NCBI RefSeq assembly: GCF_002812705.1
Contig: NZ_CP025030.1
Location: 5,828,001-5,892,000, forward strand
From: Achromobacter spanius
Lineage (GTDB): Bacteria > Pseudomonadota > Gammaproteobacteria > Burkholderiales > Burkholderiaceae_B
Direction: 5' to 3'
Length of the DNA stretch: 64,000 nt
Shown here piece after piece: positions 47,351 through 57,871 of the stretch. The first letter of the stretch is position 1, and every line of letters begins with the position of its first letter. Made by a program: the position numbers and the translations under genes. Under the pieces are notes generated by a model. The model had not been told where the DNA came from and did no database searches. It worked only from the letters and a program-made list of their open reading frames with translations.

Positions 47351-48424
47351 TTACTTGCCCGACGTCAGCGCAACGCGGCGGCGCTCGCGCACGGCTTGCG
47401 CCAGGCGTTCCAGCACGGCAACCGACGCATCCCAATCAATGCAGCCATCGGTAATGCTCTGGCCGTAGACCAGGGGCTTGCCGGGCACCATGTCCTGGCG
47501 CCCGCCCAACAGGTGGCTTTCCACCATGACGCCCACCAGCCGGGCGTCGCCCGCTTCCATCTGGCGCGCCACATCGTCGATGACGCGGGGCTGGTTTTCA
47601 GGGTCTTTGCTGCTGTTGGCGTGGCTGGCGTCGACCATGATGCGTTGCGCCAGGCCCGCCTTGGACACGTCATGGCACGCTGCGTCCACGCTGGCCGCGT
47701 CGTAGTTCGGCGTCTTGCCGCCGCGCAGGATCACGTGACAGTCTTCATTGCCCGCCGTCGACACAATGGCGGAATGCCCGCCCTTGGTCACCGACAAAAA
47801 ATGGTGCGGCTGCGAGGCGGCCTTGATCGCGTCAACCGCGATCTTCACATTGCCGTCCGTGCCATTCTTGAACCCCACCGGACACGACAAGCCAGATGCC
47901 AGCTCGCGGTGCACCTGGCTTTCCGTCGTGCGCGCCCCGATCGCCCCCCAGGAGACCAGATCCGCGATGTACTGCGGCGTAATCATGTCCAGGAACTCGC
48001 AGCCCGCCGGCAAGCCCATGCTGTTGATGTCCAGCAGCAGTTCGCGGGCCACGCGCACGCCCTTGTTGATGTCGAAGCTGCCGTCCAGGTCCGGATCGTT
48101 GATCAGGCCCTTCCAGCCCACCGTGGTGCGCGGCTTTTCGAAATACACGCGCATCACGATTTCAAGGTCGGCGCTCAGGCGGTCACGCACCGGCTTCAGA
48201 CGCTTCGCATATTCAATGGCGGCACGGGTGTCGTGGATCGAGCACGGCCCGATCACGACGATCATGCGGTCATCCATGCCGTGCAGGATGCGGTGCATGC
48301 CCTGACGGGCGGCGAACACGGTATCGGACGCCTCCTTGGTGCACGCGAACTCACGCATCACGTGCGCGGGCGGATTCAGTTCCTTGATTTCTCGGATGCG
48401 AAGGTCGTCGGTATTGTGTGACAC
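47351..48424 (-). CDS. aroG: 3-Deoxy-7-phosphoheptulonate synthase, class I
   Basis: 357 residues from a GTG start (48424), with CAGGAG 9 bp upstream. It condenses PEP and erythrose 4-phosphate to begin the shikimate pathway. Conserved parts: VVIGPCSIHDTRAAIEYAKRL, MRVYFEKPRTTVGWKGLINDP, GARTTESQVHRELASGLSCPVGFKNGT, and DASHANSSKD (metal-binding region). It is the AroG/F/H type; which aromatic amino acid inhibits it cannot be told. The terminator at 48491-48523 precedes it. Confidence 0.93.
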   Translation of the reverse strand: MSHNTDDLRIREIKELNPPAHVMREFACTKEASDTVFAARQGMHRILHGMDDRMIVVIGPCSIHDTRAAIEYAKRLKPVRDRLSADLEIVMRVYFEKPRTTVGWKGLINDPDLDGSFDINKGVRVARELLLDINSMGLPAGCEFLDMITPQYIADLVSWGAIGARTTESQVHRELASGLSCPVGFKNGTDGNVKIAVDAIKAASQPHHFLSVTKGGHSAIVSTAGNEDCHVILRGGKTPNYDAASVDAACHDVSKAGLAQRIMVDASHANSSKDPENQPRVIDDVARQMEAGDARLVGVMVESHLLGGRQDMVPGKPLVYGQSITDGCIDWDASVAVLERLAQAVRERRRVALTSGK

Positions 48425-48490
48425 GGTACTGCTCCTGGGTTGCCCGCCAACGGGTTCAATCCGATCGGTCTATTCCGATCCCGGCGGCAC

Positions 48491-48523
48491 AAAAAAAGCC
48501 GCCAGTTCGCTGGCGGCTTTTTT
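48491..48523. terminator. Terminator between tldD and aroG
   Basis: AAAAAAGCCGCCAG and CTGGCGGCTTTTTT form a 14-bp stem around TTCG with long A/T flanks. It probably ends tldD on the minus strand; its position 70-100 bp before aroG also allows a role in the aroG leader, but no leader peptide was seen. Confidence 0.8.
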
Positions 48524-48701
48524 GGGGGGATTCTTTCCAAACTTCAGATTGAGCGCGTCCCTTCCTCCGCCAGCGGCTTCAGAAACTTATAAAAATAAAA
48601 GTAAAAGGCGGGGGACGCGAATTTCATGGGAAACGACTCTAGCACAATTTTTTTGGGCCGTCACATCGTTTTCAATCGAATGTGGCGGCCCCGTTTTACG
48701 A

Positions 48702-50162
48702 TCAGGCGGTGCCGCCCACGGTCAGGCCTTCCATGCGCACGGTCGGCATGCCCACGCCCACCGGCACGCTTTGGCCGTCCTTGCCGCAGGTGCCCACGCC
48801 CGAATCCAGCTGCAGGTCGTTGCCGATCATGGTGACGCGGGTCATGGCGTCAGGGCCGTTGCCGATCAGCGTGGCGCCCTTGACAGGGTAGGTCACCTTG
48901 CCGTCTTCGATCATGTAGGCCTCGGATGCCGAGAACACGAACTTGCCGCTGGTGATGTCAACCTGGCCACCACCGAAATTGACGGCGTACAGGCCGCGCT
49001 TGACGGACGACACGATTTCTTCAGCAGGCTTGTCGCCGGCCAGCATGTACGTATTGGTCATGCGGGGCATCGGCAGATGCGCGAAGGATTCACGGCGGCC
49101 GTTGCCGGTCGCGGCGGTCTTCATCAGGCGGGCGTTCAACGTGTCTTGCATGTAGCCGCGCAAGATGCCGTCTTCGATCAGCACGTTGCGCTGGGTGGCG
49201 TTGCCCTCGTCGTCGATGTTGAGCGAGCCACGGCGGTCCGGCAAGGTGCCGTCGTCCACGACGGTCACGCCCTTGGAGGCGACGCGTTCACCAATGCGGC
49301 CGGAAAACACGCTGGAACCCTTGCGGTTGAAGTCGCCCTCAAGCCCGTGGCCCACCGCCTCGTGCAGCAGGATGCCCGGCCAGCCCGACCCCAGCACCAC
49401 CGTCATCTCGCCGGCGGGCGCGGGACGCGCTTCCAGGTTCACCATGGCTTCGTGCACGGCGCGTTCCACATAGCCTTGCAGCATTTCGTCGGTGAAGTAC
49501 GCCAGCCCCAGGCGTCCGCCGCCCCCGGCGTGACCCATCTCGCGGCGGCCATTGCGTTCGGCGATCACGGTCAGCGACAGGCGCACCAGCGGGCGCACAT
49601 CCGCGGCCAGGCGGCCATCGCTGCCCGCCACCAGCACCACATCGTATTCAGCGCCCAAGCCCGCCATCACCTGAATCACGTGCGGGTCTTGCGCACGCGC
49701 CATGCGCTCGATACGTTCCAGCAGCGCCACCTTTTCCGGCGCGCTCAAGGTGGCCACGGGGTCGATGTCAGCGTACAGGCTGCGGCCCATTTCGGCCTCG
49801 ACCTGCGCGGCCACCTTGACCTTGCCCGCCCCGCGCCGCGCAATGCCGCGCACGGCATGCGCCGAAGACAGCAGCGCGTCGGCGGACAGGGAATCAGAGT
49901 AGGCGAAAGCGGTTTTCTCGCCGCTCACGGCACGCACACCCACGCCCTGGCTGATCGAAAAGCTGCCGGTCTTGACGATGCCCTCTTCCAGGCTCCAGCC
50001 CTCGCTGCGCGTGTACTGGAAGTACAGATCGGCGTAATCGACCTTGTGGGTGAAGATCTCACCCAGCGCGCGAGCCATGTCCGCTTCGGTCAGGCCCCAA
50101 GGGTCCAGCAGTAGCGATTTGGCGGTGGCAAGGGAAGCAATAGCGGGATCAGTGATTTTCAT
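48702..50162 (-). CDS. tldD: Metalloprotease TldD
   Basis: 486 residues. The zinc-binding motif is [15 protein letters not shown] (HEAVGH), and [20 protein letters not shown] and [13 protein letters not shown] are family stretches. TldD works with TldE in processing small proteins or peptides (antitoxins, microcins). No tldE (pmbA) is within this window, as in many genomes where it is distant. Upstream on its 5' side is a long gene-free stretch. Confidence 0.96.
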   Translation of the reverse strand: MKITDPAIASLATAKSLLLDPWGLTEADMARALGEIFTHKVDYADLYFQYTRSEGWSLEEGIVKTGSFSISQGVGVRAVSGEKTAFAYSDSLSADALLSSAHAVRGIARRGAGKVKVAAQVEAEMGRSLYADIDPVATLSAPEKVALLERIERMARAQDPHVIQVMAGLGAEYDVVLVAGSDGRLAADVRPLVRLSLTVIAERNGRREMGHAGGGGRLGLAYFTDEMLQGYVERAVHEAMVNLEARPAPAGEMTVVLGSGWPGILLHEAVGHGLEGDFNRKGSSVFSGRIGERVASKGVTVVDDGTLPDRRGSLNIDDEGNATQRNVLIEDGILRGYMQDTLNARLMKTAATGNGRRESFAHLPMPRMTNTYMLAGDKPAEEIVSSVKRGLYAVNFGGGQVDITSGKFVFSASEAYMIEDGKVTYPVKGATLIGNGPDAMTRVTMIGNDLQLDSGVGTCGKDGQSVPVGVGMPTVRMEGLTVGGTA

Positions 50163-50978
50163 AGGCTCTATTCAGGGGGCATCGGCGCGGCATGAGCGCG
50201 CGCGCTTTGCATGGATGCGCAAGACCGTATCGTACCGCCGACCGGGGTCCGGCGTCCCGCCCGCGTCACGAATCAAGCGGCGCCCGCGTGGACATTATTG
50301 GGAAGTGCAGTAGATGGCGGCGCAAGAGTGAGTATCAAGTTAAGCAATTACAACCAAATATTGTTCCGCCTCATAACAACGTGGCTCCCTCACCACCTCG
50401 ATTTTTCCCTTGGCAACCTGCCTTGGCCTACAAGAAAAGCCAATTTTCGAAAGTCGTCATACAAGCACGGTTGAAAATACAAAGAGGCGATCCAGGCGCT
50501 GACTTTTGCGGCTATATCAATCCGAGAAATGCGCAATGCCAAAATGCATAGCGCCGATTCGCCAAGGCAATTCAAGAACCCGGCCCGGCTCCTGACGACG
50601 ATCTGAAAAGAAGCTTGAACTCGGGCCGTTAAATGGATGCCCCACCCATCCGAAAATGGATCGGTGTGACCGGTCATACACTTGGATTTGCTCGCCATTT
50701 GAAACAAAACAGGGCCTTGGTGGGCATTGTTTGCCGCATTCGTCCGCCTTGTGAACCAACCTGCCATTTGTTTCAAACCATCCCAAATTTAGGAATATCC
50801 TTCCCAAATCTTGCTTCTGGTGCTCGGCCGCATACCCACAGGCTTTGCGGCCCTTTTGATACAAAGTAATTAGGTCGAAAATAGAGAAGTCAAGCCGTAA
50901 CTTATGTATTATGCGAAGCACAACAAATAAACATAACTCCGCCGGCGATTAAAGCAGTTCCATAATCAGGAATAAACC
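50163..50978. other. 816-bp AT-richer gap before the H-NS-like gene
   Basis: GC drops noticeably after about 50300. No frame has a good ribosome-binding site or typical codon use. Near its end a TTATGTATTATGCG stretch (about 50900) could hold a -10 for the H-NS-like gene. No RNA gene was recognised. Confidence 0.45.
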
Positions 50979-51362
50979 ATGGCCCGAGAAACATACGCAG
51001 CACTGCAAGCAAAGATCGAGAAGGAAATCAACAAGCTTCAAAAGAAGGCGGAAGTCCTTCAAACGAAGCGCCGCAAGCCCGTGATCAGCTCCATCATCAC
51101 GTCCATGCGCGAATACGACATTACCCCGGAAGAGATCATTGCGGCTTACGGCACCGGCAAGCCCGCCCGCGTGGCTCCTGGTGGCCGACGCAAGGCTGGC
51201 GCGGCTGCCCGCCCGGCAACCGCCCCCAAGCGCGCAGTCGCGCCCAAGTACCGCCATCCGCAAACTGGCGAAACCTGGAGCGGTCGCGGTAAAGCACCGC
51301 GCTGGCTCGCAGCCGAAGAAGCTTCCGGCGCCACCCGCGACAGTTTTCTTATCAAAGAATAA
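50979..51362 (+). CDS. H-NS family nucleoid protein (Burkholderiales BpH3/HvrA type)
   Basis: 127 residues. An N-terminal coiled coil (TYAALQAKIEKEINKLQKKAEVLQ) for oligomerisation, a linker rich in Ala/Pro/Lys, and a C-terminal DNA-binding segment KYRHPQTGETWSGRGKAPRWL (90-110) with the TWSGRGxxPxWL core of the H-NS superfamily. It binds AT-rich DNA to silence foreign genes. Its long AT-richer upstream region suggests autoregulation. A perfect terminator follows. Confidence 0.92.
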   Translation: MARETYAALQAKIEKEINKLQKKAEVLQTKRRKPVISSIITSMREYDITPEEIIAAYGTGKPARVAPGGRRKAGAAARPATAPKRAVAPKYRHPQTGETWSGRGKAPRWLAAEEASGATRDSFLIKE

Positions 51363-51380
51363 AACCTATTCCGTAGTAAG

Positions 51381-51420
51381 AAATAAATCGGCGCACCAAA
51401 TTGGTGCGCCGATTTATTTT
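51381..51420. terminator. Terminator after the H-NS-like gene
   Basis: A long perfect dyad: AAATAAATCGGCGCACCA and TGGTGCGCCGATTTATTT around a 3-4-nt centre, flanked by A- and T-runs. It probably serves the convergent DUF4136 gene as well. Confidence 0.9.
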
Positions 51421-51449
51421 TGAATCTTGCCTTTGGGACGGCCCCGCGC

Positions 51450-52097
51450 TTACCTCAGCGGGAACTCGATCTCACGTTCCGCCCCATTATTTCCCGGGAA
51501 ATTGTCGAATATCGCACGCACCAGATACGGCATGGTGCGCATGAAATCATCACCCTGGCTCAGTATGAAGGCGGTGGACCGATAAACCTCGGCGCCCCCA
51601 CGCTGGGTATCGCGGATCTTCAGGCTGAGCGCGTTGCGTTGCACCGCCATGGGCACATCCACCCACTCAGGGCCCCAGTAACCAAAACCTGGGCCCCATG
51701 GGCGCGCCCCATAAAAGCCCCCGTAGCCGCCATAGCCATAGCCGCCGTAGAAGTAGGGATCGTAGGCCCGGCGCACCATGACCTGCGTCTGGCTCGTGCC
51801 GTAAGTGAAGGACACATCGAAGCGCCCTTTGGCACCCGGCTGCGCTTCAACCAAGCCGGTCGCACCGATGCCGGCGCGCACCATGTCCTGGTAAGACTGA
51901 TATTCCAGATTATTGAGCTGGTTGGGGTCCGCGGCCACAAACTGATAAGTCTGCCCTTCCACGCCGGTGGGCCATTGCTGAAATGAGGTGACGCGCGCCG
52001 ACACGGTGGGCGCGGCGCAACCCGTCAACGTCAGCGCCCCCGCCAAAGCCAATAATCCAGTCCAACGGCCCACACTGAACAATGACATTTGGAACAT
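51450..52097 (-). CDS. DUF4136 domain-containing lipoprotein
   Basis: 215 residues from ATG 52097, with AGGAG 8 bp upstream. The signal sequence GLLALAGALTLTGCAAP has a lipobox with C27, so it is a lipoprotein. The mature part has the DUF4136 pattern (YQFVAADPNQLNNLEYQSYQ; GRFDVSFTYG) and a Tyr/Gly-rich stretch (YFYGGYGYGGYGGFYG, 116-130). Function unknown. A longer frame in the same reading phase extends upstream but lacks signals. It is divergent from pepN. Confidence 0.87.
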   Translation of the reverse strand: MFQMSLFSVGRWTGLLALAGALTLTGCAAPTVSARVTSFQQWPTGVEGQTYQFVAADPNQLNNLEYQSYQDMVRAGIGATGLVEAQPGAKGRFDVSFTYGTSQTQVMVRRAYDPYFYGGYGYGGYGGFYGARPWGPGFGYWGPEWVDVPMAVQRNALSLKIRDTQRGGAEVYRSTAFILSQGDDFMRTMPYLVRAIFDNFPGNNGAEREIEFPLR

Positions 52098-52247
52098 TTT
52101 TGCGACTCCTGTTGCGCACGACGGCGCCATCATACTGAGCTTTGACTGGGGGCATTGCAAAAAGTTTGCCGTAGCCCGCAAGCCCCAGACGACGCATCGC
52201 GCCCACCTACTACAATAGACCCCTCGTTCAACCAGGACTGCAACTCC

Positions 52248-54953
52248 ATGCGCACCGACACGCCCATTACCGTTTATCGCAAGGATTACCAGCCCTACCC
52301 CTACGACATTCCCGAAGTCGCTTTGGCCTTCGACCTGGCGCCTGACGCCACCGAGGTGCGCTGCACGATGCACGTGCAACGCAAACCTGGCGCCAGCGCC
52401 GACGCGGCCTTGATCCTGGATGGAGAAGACCTGGAACTCGTGTCGGTAGGCGTCAATGGGGCCGCGCTCACGGCAGACAGCTATCACCTGTCCGAGCAGA
52501 ATCTGGCCATTTACGGGCTGCCGGCCGACGCCACCGTCGAGATCATCAGCCGCTGCAAGCCGTCCGCCAATTCCACGCTGATGGGCCTGTACGTATCGGG
52601 CGGCAATTTCTTCACCCAGTGCGAAGCCGAGGGCTTTCGCCGCATTACGTGGTTTGCCGACCGCCCTGACGTGATGTCGCGGTATCGCGTCACGCTGCGC
52701 GCCCAGCCGCAATACCCGGTACTGCTGTCCAACGGCAACCTCATGGCGTCACGCCAATTGCCCGACGGCCGCAATGAAGTGGAATGGGAAGACCCGTTCC
52801 CCAAGCCCTGCTATCTGTTCGCATTGGTTGCCGGCAACCTGACGCACCGTGAAACCACCGTCAAGACGGCCAGCGGCCGCGACGTGCTGCTTCAGGTCTA
52901 TAGCGACCCGGGTTCCGAAACCAAGACCGAATGGGCGCTGGATTCGCTGGTCCGCGCCCTGCGCTGGGATGAAACCCGCTTCGGCCTGGAACTGGATCTG
53001 GACCGCTTCATGATCGTCGCCGTCCATGACTTCAATATGGGCGCGATGGAAAACAAGGGCTTGAACATCTTCAACGCCGCCTATGTGCTGGCCGACGCCG
53101 ACAGCGCCACGGATGCCAATTACGAAGGCATCGAATCCGTGATCGGCCACGAATACTTCCACAACTGGACCGGCAACCGCGTCACCTGCCGCGACTGGTT
53201 CCAATTGAGCCTGAAGGAAGGCCTGACGGTTTTCCGCGACCAGGAATTCAGCGCCGACATGATGGCGCACGACATGGATGCCGCCGCGGCGGCCAGCGCG
53301 CGCGCGGTCAAGCGTATCGACGACGTGGTGGCGCTGCGCGCCGCCCAGTTCCCCGAAGACGCCGGCCCCATGGCCCACCCCATCCGCCCCGAGAGCTACC
53401 AGGAAATCGGCAACTTCTACACGGCAACCGTGTATGAAAAAGGCGCCGAAGTCATCCGCATGCAGCACACGCTGCTGGGCGAGGAAGGCTTCCGCGCCGG
53501 CATGGACGAGTACTTCCGCCGCCACGACGGCCAGGCCGTCACCTGCGACGACTTCGTCGACGCCATGGAATCGGTGTATGTCCGCCAACACCCCGGCCGC
53601 GACTTGTCCGTCTTCCGCCGCTGGTATCGCCAGGCCGGCACGCCGCGAGTGGCCGTCAAGCTTGAACATGACGCCGCCACGCGCCGCTGCACGGTCACGT
53701 TGACCCAGGAATGCCTGCCGGTGGGCGTCGAGAGAAAAGCCGGCGCCGATTACGTCAAGGCGCCGTACCACATCCCGTTCGCGATCGGCCTGCTGGACCA
53801 GGATGGCCGCGCCCTGCCCCTGCGCCACGACGGCGCCGTCCAGGAAACCGCGCTGCTGGAGCTGACCACACCCAGCCAGCAATGGGTGTTCGAAGACATC
53901 GGCGAGCGCCCCGTGCCGTCGTTGCTGCGCGATTTCTCGGCCCCGGTCATTGTCGACTACGACTGGACCGACGAAGAACTGGCGCTGCTGTCCGCGCACG
54001 ACACCAACCCCTTCGCCCGCTGGGAAGCCGGTCAGGAATTGGCCACGCGCCAGATTCTGGCCTTGGCCGAAGCCCGCCAGGCGGGTCGTACCCTGCACGC
54101 CGACGCCGCCTTCATCAACGCCTGGCGCGCGCTGCTGACCGACCCGGCCATCGACGCCGCCTACCGCGCCCGCGCGCTGGCCCTGCCGTCCGAGAAGACG
54201 CTGGCCGAGCGCATGCACGCCGTGGACCCGCCCGCACTGGCCGTGGCCCGCGACTTCCTGCGCGCTGAACTGGGCCGCCAACTGGCCGCCGAGTTCCGCC
54301 TGGCTTTCGAACAGAACCAGACGCCGGGCGAATACAGCCCCGCGCCGGTGCCCGCCGGCATGCGCGCGCTGAAGAACCTGGCGCTTAGCCATCTGCTGGC
54401 CGCCGGCGAGCACGACGCCCAGCGCCTGGCCGAACAGCAGTACGAACGCGCCGGCAACATGACCGACAGCATGGCCGCGCTGTCCGCCCTGATCAACTAC
54501 GGCCAGGGCGACTTCCCGCAGGAAGCGCTGGCGGCGTTCTACGACAAGTGGCGCGACAACCCGCTGGTGGTCGACAAGTGGTTCGCCTTGCAGGCCGCCG
54601 CGCGCTCGACCACGGTGCATACCGCGCGCGAGCTCATGACGCACCCCGCCTTCACGCTGCGCAACCCAAACCGCGCCCGCGCGCTGATTTTCCAGTTCTG
54701 CCTGAACAACGCGCGCGGCATGCACCACCCGGACGGCTCGGGCTATGCATTCTGGGCCGAGCAGGTGTTGGCGCTGGATGCGCTCAACCCCGAAATCGCG
54801 GCCCGGCTGGGGCGCGCGCTGGACAACTGGTCGCGCTTTGTGCCCGCCCTGCGCGCGCCCATGCAGGCCGCCTTGCAACAGGTACGCGCCCACGAGGGGC
54901 TGTCGCGCAACGTGCAGGAAATCGTATCCAAGGCTTTAGAATTCGCAGCATAG
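52248..54953 (+). CDS. pepN: Aminopeptidase N
   Basis: 901 residues from ATG 52248, near the 870 of E. coli PepN. An M1-family zinc aminopeptidase: exopeptidase motif GAMENKGLN and zinc site HEYFH (301-305, HExxH, with the third Glu in [14 protein letters not shown]). The N-terminal beta domain and C-terminal helical domain are present. It removes N-terminal amino acids in the cytoplasm. It precedes fbp by 10 bp on the same strand, so the two may be co-transcribed. Confidence 0.96.
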   Translation: MRTDTPITVYRKDYQPYPYDIPEVALAFDLAPDATEVRCTMHVQRKPGASADAALILDGEDLELVSVGVNGAALTADSYHLSEQNLAIYGLPADATVEIISRCKPSANSTLMGLYVSGGNFFTQCEAEGFRRITWFADRPDVMSRYRVTLRAQPQYPVLLSNGNLMASRQLPDGRNEVEWEDPFPKPCYLFALVAGNLTHRETTVKTASGRDVLLQVYSDPGSETKTEWALDSLVRALRWDETRFGLELDLDRFMIVAVHDFNMGAMENKGLNIFNAAYVLADADSATDANYEGIESVIGHEYFHNWTGNRVTCRDWFQLSLKEGLTVFRDQEFSADMMAHDMDAAAAASARAVKRIDDVVALRAAQFPEDAGPMAHPIRPESYQEIGNFYTATVYEKGAEVIRMQHTLLGEEGFRAGMDEYFRRHDGQAVTCDDFVDAMESVYVRQHPGRDLSVFRRWYRQAGTPRVAVKLEHDAATRRCTVTLTQECLPVGVERKAGADYVKAPYHIPFAIGLLDQDGRALPLRHDGAVQETALLELTTPSQQWVFEDIGERPVPSLLRDFSAPVIVDYDWTDEELALLSAHDTNPFARWEAGQELATRQILALAEARQAGRTLHADAAFINAWRALLTDPAIDAAYRARALALPSEKTLAERMHAVDPPALAVARDFLRAELGRQLAAEFRLAFEQNQTPGEYSPAPVPAGMRALKNLALSHLLAAGEHDAQRLAEQQYERAGNMTDSMAALSALINYGQGDFPQEALAAFYDKWRDNPLVVDKWFALQAAARSTTVHTARELMTHPAFTLRNPNRARALIFQFCLNNARGMHHPDGSGYAFWAEQVLALDALNPEIAARLGRALDNWSRFVPALRAPMQAALQQVRAHEGLSRNVQEIVSKALEFAA

Positions 54954-54963
54954 GGAGACCCTC

Positions 54964-55983
54964 TTGAAACGTAAAACACTCACTCAATACCTGGTGGAGC
55001 AACAACGCTCCGCCCAAGCCTTGGCGCCGGAAGTGCGACTGCTGATCGAAGTGGTCGCGCGGGCCTGCAAGGCCATCAGCCATGCGGTCAGCAAGGGCGC
55101 CTTGGGCGGCGTTCTGGGCAGCCTGGAAAGCGAAAACGTCCAAGGCGAAGTGCAGAAGAAGCTGGACGTGCTGTCCAACGAGATCCTGCTGGAAGCCAAC
55201 GAATGGGGCGGCCACCTGGCGGCCATGGCGTCGGAAGAAATGGAAACCATCCATTTGATTCCGAATCGCTACCCCAAGGGCGAATACCTGCTGCTGTTCG
55301 ATCCCCTGGACGGCTCCTCCAACATCGACGTGAACGTCTCCATCGGCACCATCTTCTCGGTGCTGCAGGCGCCGCACAACGTGTCCGGCGCGCCGGTCTG
55401 CGAAGACGACTTCCTGCAACCGGGCAATAAGCAGGTCGTGGCCGGCTATGCCGTGTACGGCCCGCAAACCATGCTGGTGCTGACCATCGGCAATGGCGTG
55501 GTGGGTTTCACGCTGGACCGCGAGATGGGTTCGTGGGTGCTGACGCACGAGAACATCCGCGTGCCCGAAGACACCAAGGAATTCGCCATCAACATGTCGA
55601 ACATGCGCCACTGGGCTCCGCCCATGAAGCGCTACGTCGACGATTGCCTGGCCGGCACGACCGGCCCCCTGGGCAAGGACTACAACATGCGCTGGATCGC
55701 CTCGATGGTGGCCGACGTGCATCGCATCCTGACCCGTGGCGGCATCTTCATGTACCCCTGGGACGCCCGCGAACCCGGCAAGGCCGGCAAGCTGCGCCTG
55801 ATGTATGAGGCCAACCCGATGAGCTTCCTGGTCGAACAGGCCGGCGGCGCGTCGATCAACGGCGTCCAGCGCATCATGGACATCCAGCCCGACAAACTGC
55901 ACCAGCGCGTCAGCGTGATCCTGGGCTCGAAGAACGAAGTCGAGCGCGTGGGCCGCTACCACGCCGAGGAAGCGGCGAAGTAA
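54964..55983 (+). CDS. fbp: Fructose-1,6-bisphosphatase class 1
   Basis: 339 residues beginning at TTG 54964 ([10 protein letters not shown]), with AGGGAG 5-6 bp upstream; no earlier ATG fits. The Fbp class 1 motifs are [26 protein letters not shown] and the late [25 protein letters not shown]. It catalyses the last gluconeogenic step. It follows pepN by 10 bp and is ended by a strong terminator. Confidence 0.96.
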   Translation: MKRKTLTQYLVEQQRSAQALAPEVRLLIEVVARACKAISHAVSKGALGGVLGSLESENVQGEVQKKLDVLSNEILLEANEWGGHLAAMASEEMETIHLIPNRYPKGEYLLLFDPLDGSSNIDVNVSIGTIFSVLQAPHNVSGAPVCEDDFLQPGNKQVVAGYAVYGPQTMLVLTIGNGVVGFTLDREMGSWVLTHENIRVPEDTKEFAINMSNMRHWAPPMKRYVDDCLAGTTGPLGKDYNMRWIASMVADVHRILTRGGIFMYPWDAREPGKAGKLRLMYEANPMSFLVEQAGGASINGVQRIMDIQPDKLHQRVSVILGSKNEVERVGRYHAEEAAK

Positions 55984-56000
55984 TGCCACGCTGAAAAGCA

Positions 56001-56031
56001 AAAGCCCCTTGATTGCTCAAGGGGCTTTTTT
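56001..56031 (+). terminator. Terminator after fbp
   Basis: AAAGCCCCTTGA (56001-56012) and TCAAGGGGCTTT (56017-56028) around TTGC, then a T-run. Serves fbp and possibly the convergent YgdI/YgdR gene. Confidence 0.9.
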
Positions 56032-56056
56032 CATTGCGGCTCGGGCGCAACGGCGG

Positions 56057-56278
56057 TCACTTGACCTCTTCGATGGACTTCACGTCGTCCTTGTTGACTT
56101 TGACCTTCTTGCCGTCCTTGTCGTACTCATACATGCCGGCATCTTCATCGTAGGACGGCGCATCGGACGTCACGGTCGAGCTCCCGTCCCGTTGCTGAAT
56201 GACCGAGGGCGACGAGCATCCGGCCAGTACCCCAACTCCGGTCACCACCAGGGCCAACGTCATGGTCTTCAGGTTCAT
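56057..56278 (-). CDS. YgdI/YgdR family lipoprotein
   Basis: 73 residues from ATG 56278, with GGAGAA upstream. The lipobox VLAGCSSP marks a lipoprotein of about 54 mature residues. The mature part (SVIQQRDGSSTVTSDAPSYDEDAGMYEYDKDGKKVKVNKDDV) matches the small YgdI/YgdR-type SH3-like proteins of unknown function. It is after thrC on the same strand but separated by a terminator. Confidence 0.85.
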   Translation of the reverse strand: MNLKTMTLALVVTGVGVLAGCSSPSVIQQRDGSSTVTSDAPSYDEDAGMYEYDKDGKKVKVNKDDVKSIEEVK

Positions 56279-56394
56279 GGGCGTGTTCTCCAAGTGTGAA
56301 TAGGTGAATCCACTGTATCGGGAACCTGGCCCCAATAAGGTGTCGGGTTGTGGCCAAATTGCGAAAGAACGTAATACCCGCGTCCCACATTATA

Positions 56395-56430
56395 AAAAAC
56401 CCCTTGCAGATAGACCGGCAAGGGGTTTTT
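56395..56430 (-). terminator. Terminator after thrC
   Basis: AAAAACCCCTTGC (56395-56407) pairs with GCAAGGGGTTTTT (56418-56430). It lies 30 bp past the thrC stop and gives a T-run on the minus strand. Confidence 0.88.
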
Positions 56431-56461
56431 GCACTTACATAAACCGCAAGCGGTTACAGGT

Positions 56462-57871
56462 TCAGACCTTCGCGTTTGCCTCGATGAAGCGGCGCACGTC
56501 GGCTTGCGTGCAATCCATGATTTCCACGCGCTGCGGCAGCGATTCCAGATTGGCCAGGTTGCCCGGCGGCGTGGCCGGACGGCCCAGCGCTTCTTCGATG
56601 GTTTCGGAGAACTTGGCGGGCAAGGCCGTTTCCAGCACCAGCATCGGCACACCCGGCTCGACGAATTCACGCGCCACCTTCACGCCGTCCGCCGTGTGCG
56701 GATCGACCAGCACGCCGGTCTCGTCGTAGAGCGCGCGGATGGTCGCCAGGCGGGCTTCGTGCGAGCTTTGGCCCGACACGAATCCGTAGCGCGATTCAAA
56801 CTGCGGCTTCAGATCGGACAAGTCGAACGAGCCCTCTTGCGCCAGCGTTGCCCACAAGGCCTTCACCCGGGCGGCGTCTCGGCCCACCAGATCAAAGACG
56901 AAGCGCTCGAAATTCGATGCGCGCGAGATGTCCATGGACGGGCTGGACGTGGCGTAGGTCTGCTCAGCCGGACGCGGACGATAAACGCCCGTACGGAAGA
57001 ACTCTTCCAGCACGTTGTTCTCGTTCGTGGCCAGCACCAGACGGCGCACCGGCAGGCCCATGCTGCGCGCGATGTGGCCCGACAGAATGTTGCCGAAGTT
57101 GCCCGACGGCACGGCAAACGACACCTGTTGGCCCGGCTTGTCGGTGGCGCGCAACCAGCCGTGGAAGTAGTACACCACCTGGGCGGCGATGCGCGCCCAG
57201 TTGATGGAGTTGACCGCGCCCAGGCGGTACTTGGTCTTGAATTCCAGGTCGCTGGCCAAGGCCTTGACGATGTCCTGGGCTTCATCGAACACGCCACGCA
57301 CCGCGATGTTGTGGATGTTTTCGTCTTGCAGCGAATACATCTGCGCACGCTGGAAGGCGCTCATGCGGCCATGGGGCGACAGCATGAACACGGCCACGCC
57401 CTGCTTGCCACGCAAGGCGTATTCGGCGGCCGACCCCGTGTCGCCAGACGTGGCGCCCACGATGTTCAGCGTGGTGCCGCGCTTGGCCAGCACATATTCG
57501 AAGACCTGGCCCAGGAACTGCATGGCCATGTCCTTGAACGCCAGCGTCGGGCCTTCCGACAGGCCCAACAGCGACAGGCCGCCGTCCAGCGGGCGCAGCG
57601 GCACGATGTCTTCGCTGTTGAAGATCTCTTGCGTGTAGGCGGCGCGGGTCAGACGGCGCAGGTCGTCGGCGGGAATGTCGGTGGCGAAGAGCGACAGCAC
57701 TTCAAACGCCAGATCCGCATACGACAGGCCGCGCCAGGACTCGAGCATTTGCTCGGACACTTGCGGCAGTTGTTCCGGCACGGCCAGGCCGCCGTCGGGC
57801 GCCAGGCCTTCCAGCAGGATGTCGGAAAACGGCTGGGCGGCCATGCCGCCACGGGTCGAGATGTATTTCAT
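56462..57871 (-). CDS. thrC: Threonine synthase
   Basis: 469 residues. Converts O-phosphohomoserine to threonine. PLP-binding lysine K113 in EGPTLAFKDMAMQFLG; glycine-rich phosphate loop in NIVGATSGDTGSAAEYA; PSGNFGNILSGHIARSMGLPV is a family stretch. Length fits the fungal/gammaproteobacterial-type longer enzyme. Its ATG overlaps the hom stop by 4 bp, so it is translationally coupled. Confidence 0.96.
   Translation of the reverse strand: MKYISTRGGMAAQPFSDILLEGLAPDGGLAVPEQLPQVSEQMLESWRGLSYADLAFEVLSLFATDIPADDLRRLTRAAYTQEIFNSEDIVPLRPLDGGLSLLGLSEGPTLAFKDMAMQFLGQVFEYVLAKRGTTLNIVGATSGDTGSAAEYALRGKQGVAVFMLSPHGRMSAFQRAQMYSLQDENIHNIAVRGVFDEAQDIVKALASDLEFKTKYRLGAVNSINWARIAAQVVYYFHGWLRATDKPGQQVSFAVPSGNFGNILSGHIARSMGLPVRRLVLATNENNVLEEFFRTGVYRPRPAEQTYATSSPSMDISRASNFERFVFDLVGRDAARVKALWATLAQEGSFDLSDLKPQFESRYGFVSGQSSHEARLATIRALYDETGVLVDPHTADGVKVAREFVEPGVPMLVLETALPAKFSETIEEALGRPATPPGNLANLESLPQRVEIMDCTQADVRRFIEANAKV

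Noticed and set aside
45853..47454. 533-codon plus-strand frame opposite the D-lactate-type dehydrogenase
   Set aside because: Antisense shadow; the minus-strand protein has all FAD-domain motifs.
48491..48523. Attenuator controlling aroG
   Set aside because: Stem-loop lies before aroG but no Trp/Phe/Tyr-rich leader peptide was seen; better read as the tldD terminator.
52749..54893. 714-codon open frame on the minus strand opposite pepN
   Set aside because: His/Gln/Arg-rich composition typical of antisense reading of GC-rich genes; pepN has clear catalytic motifs.
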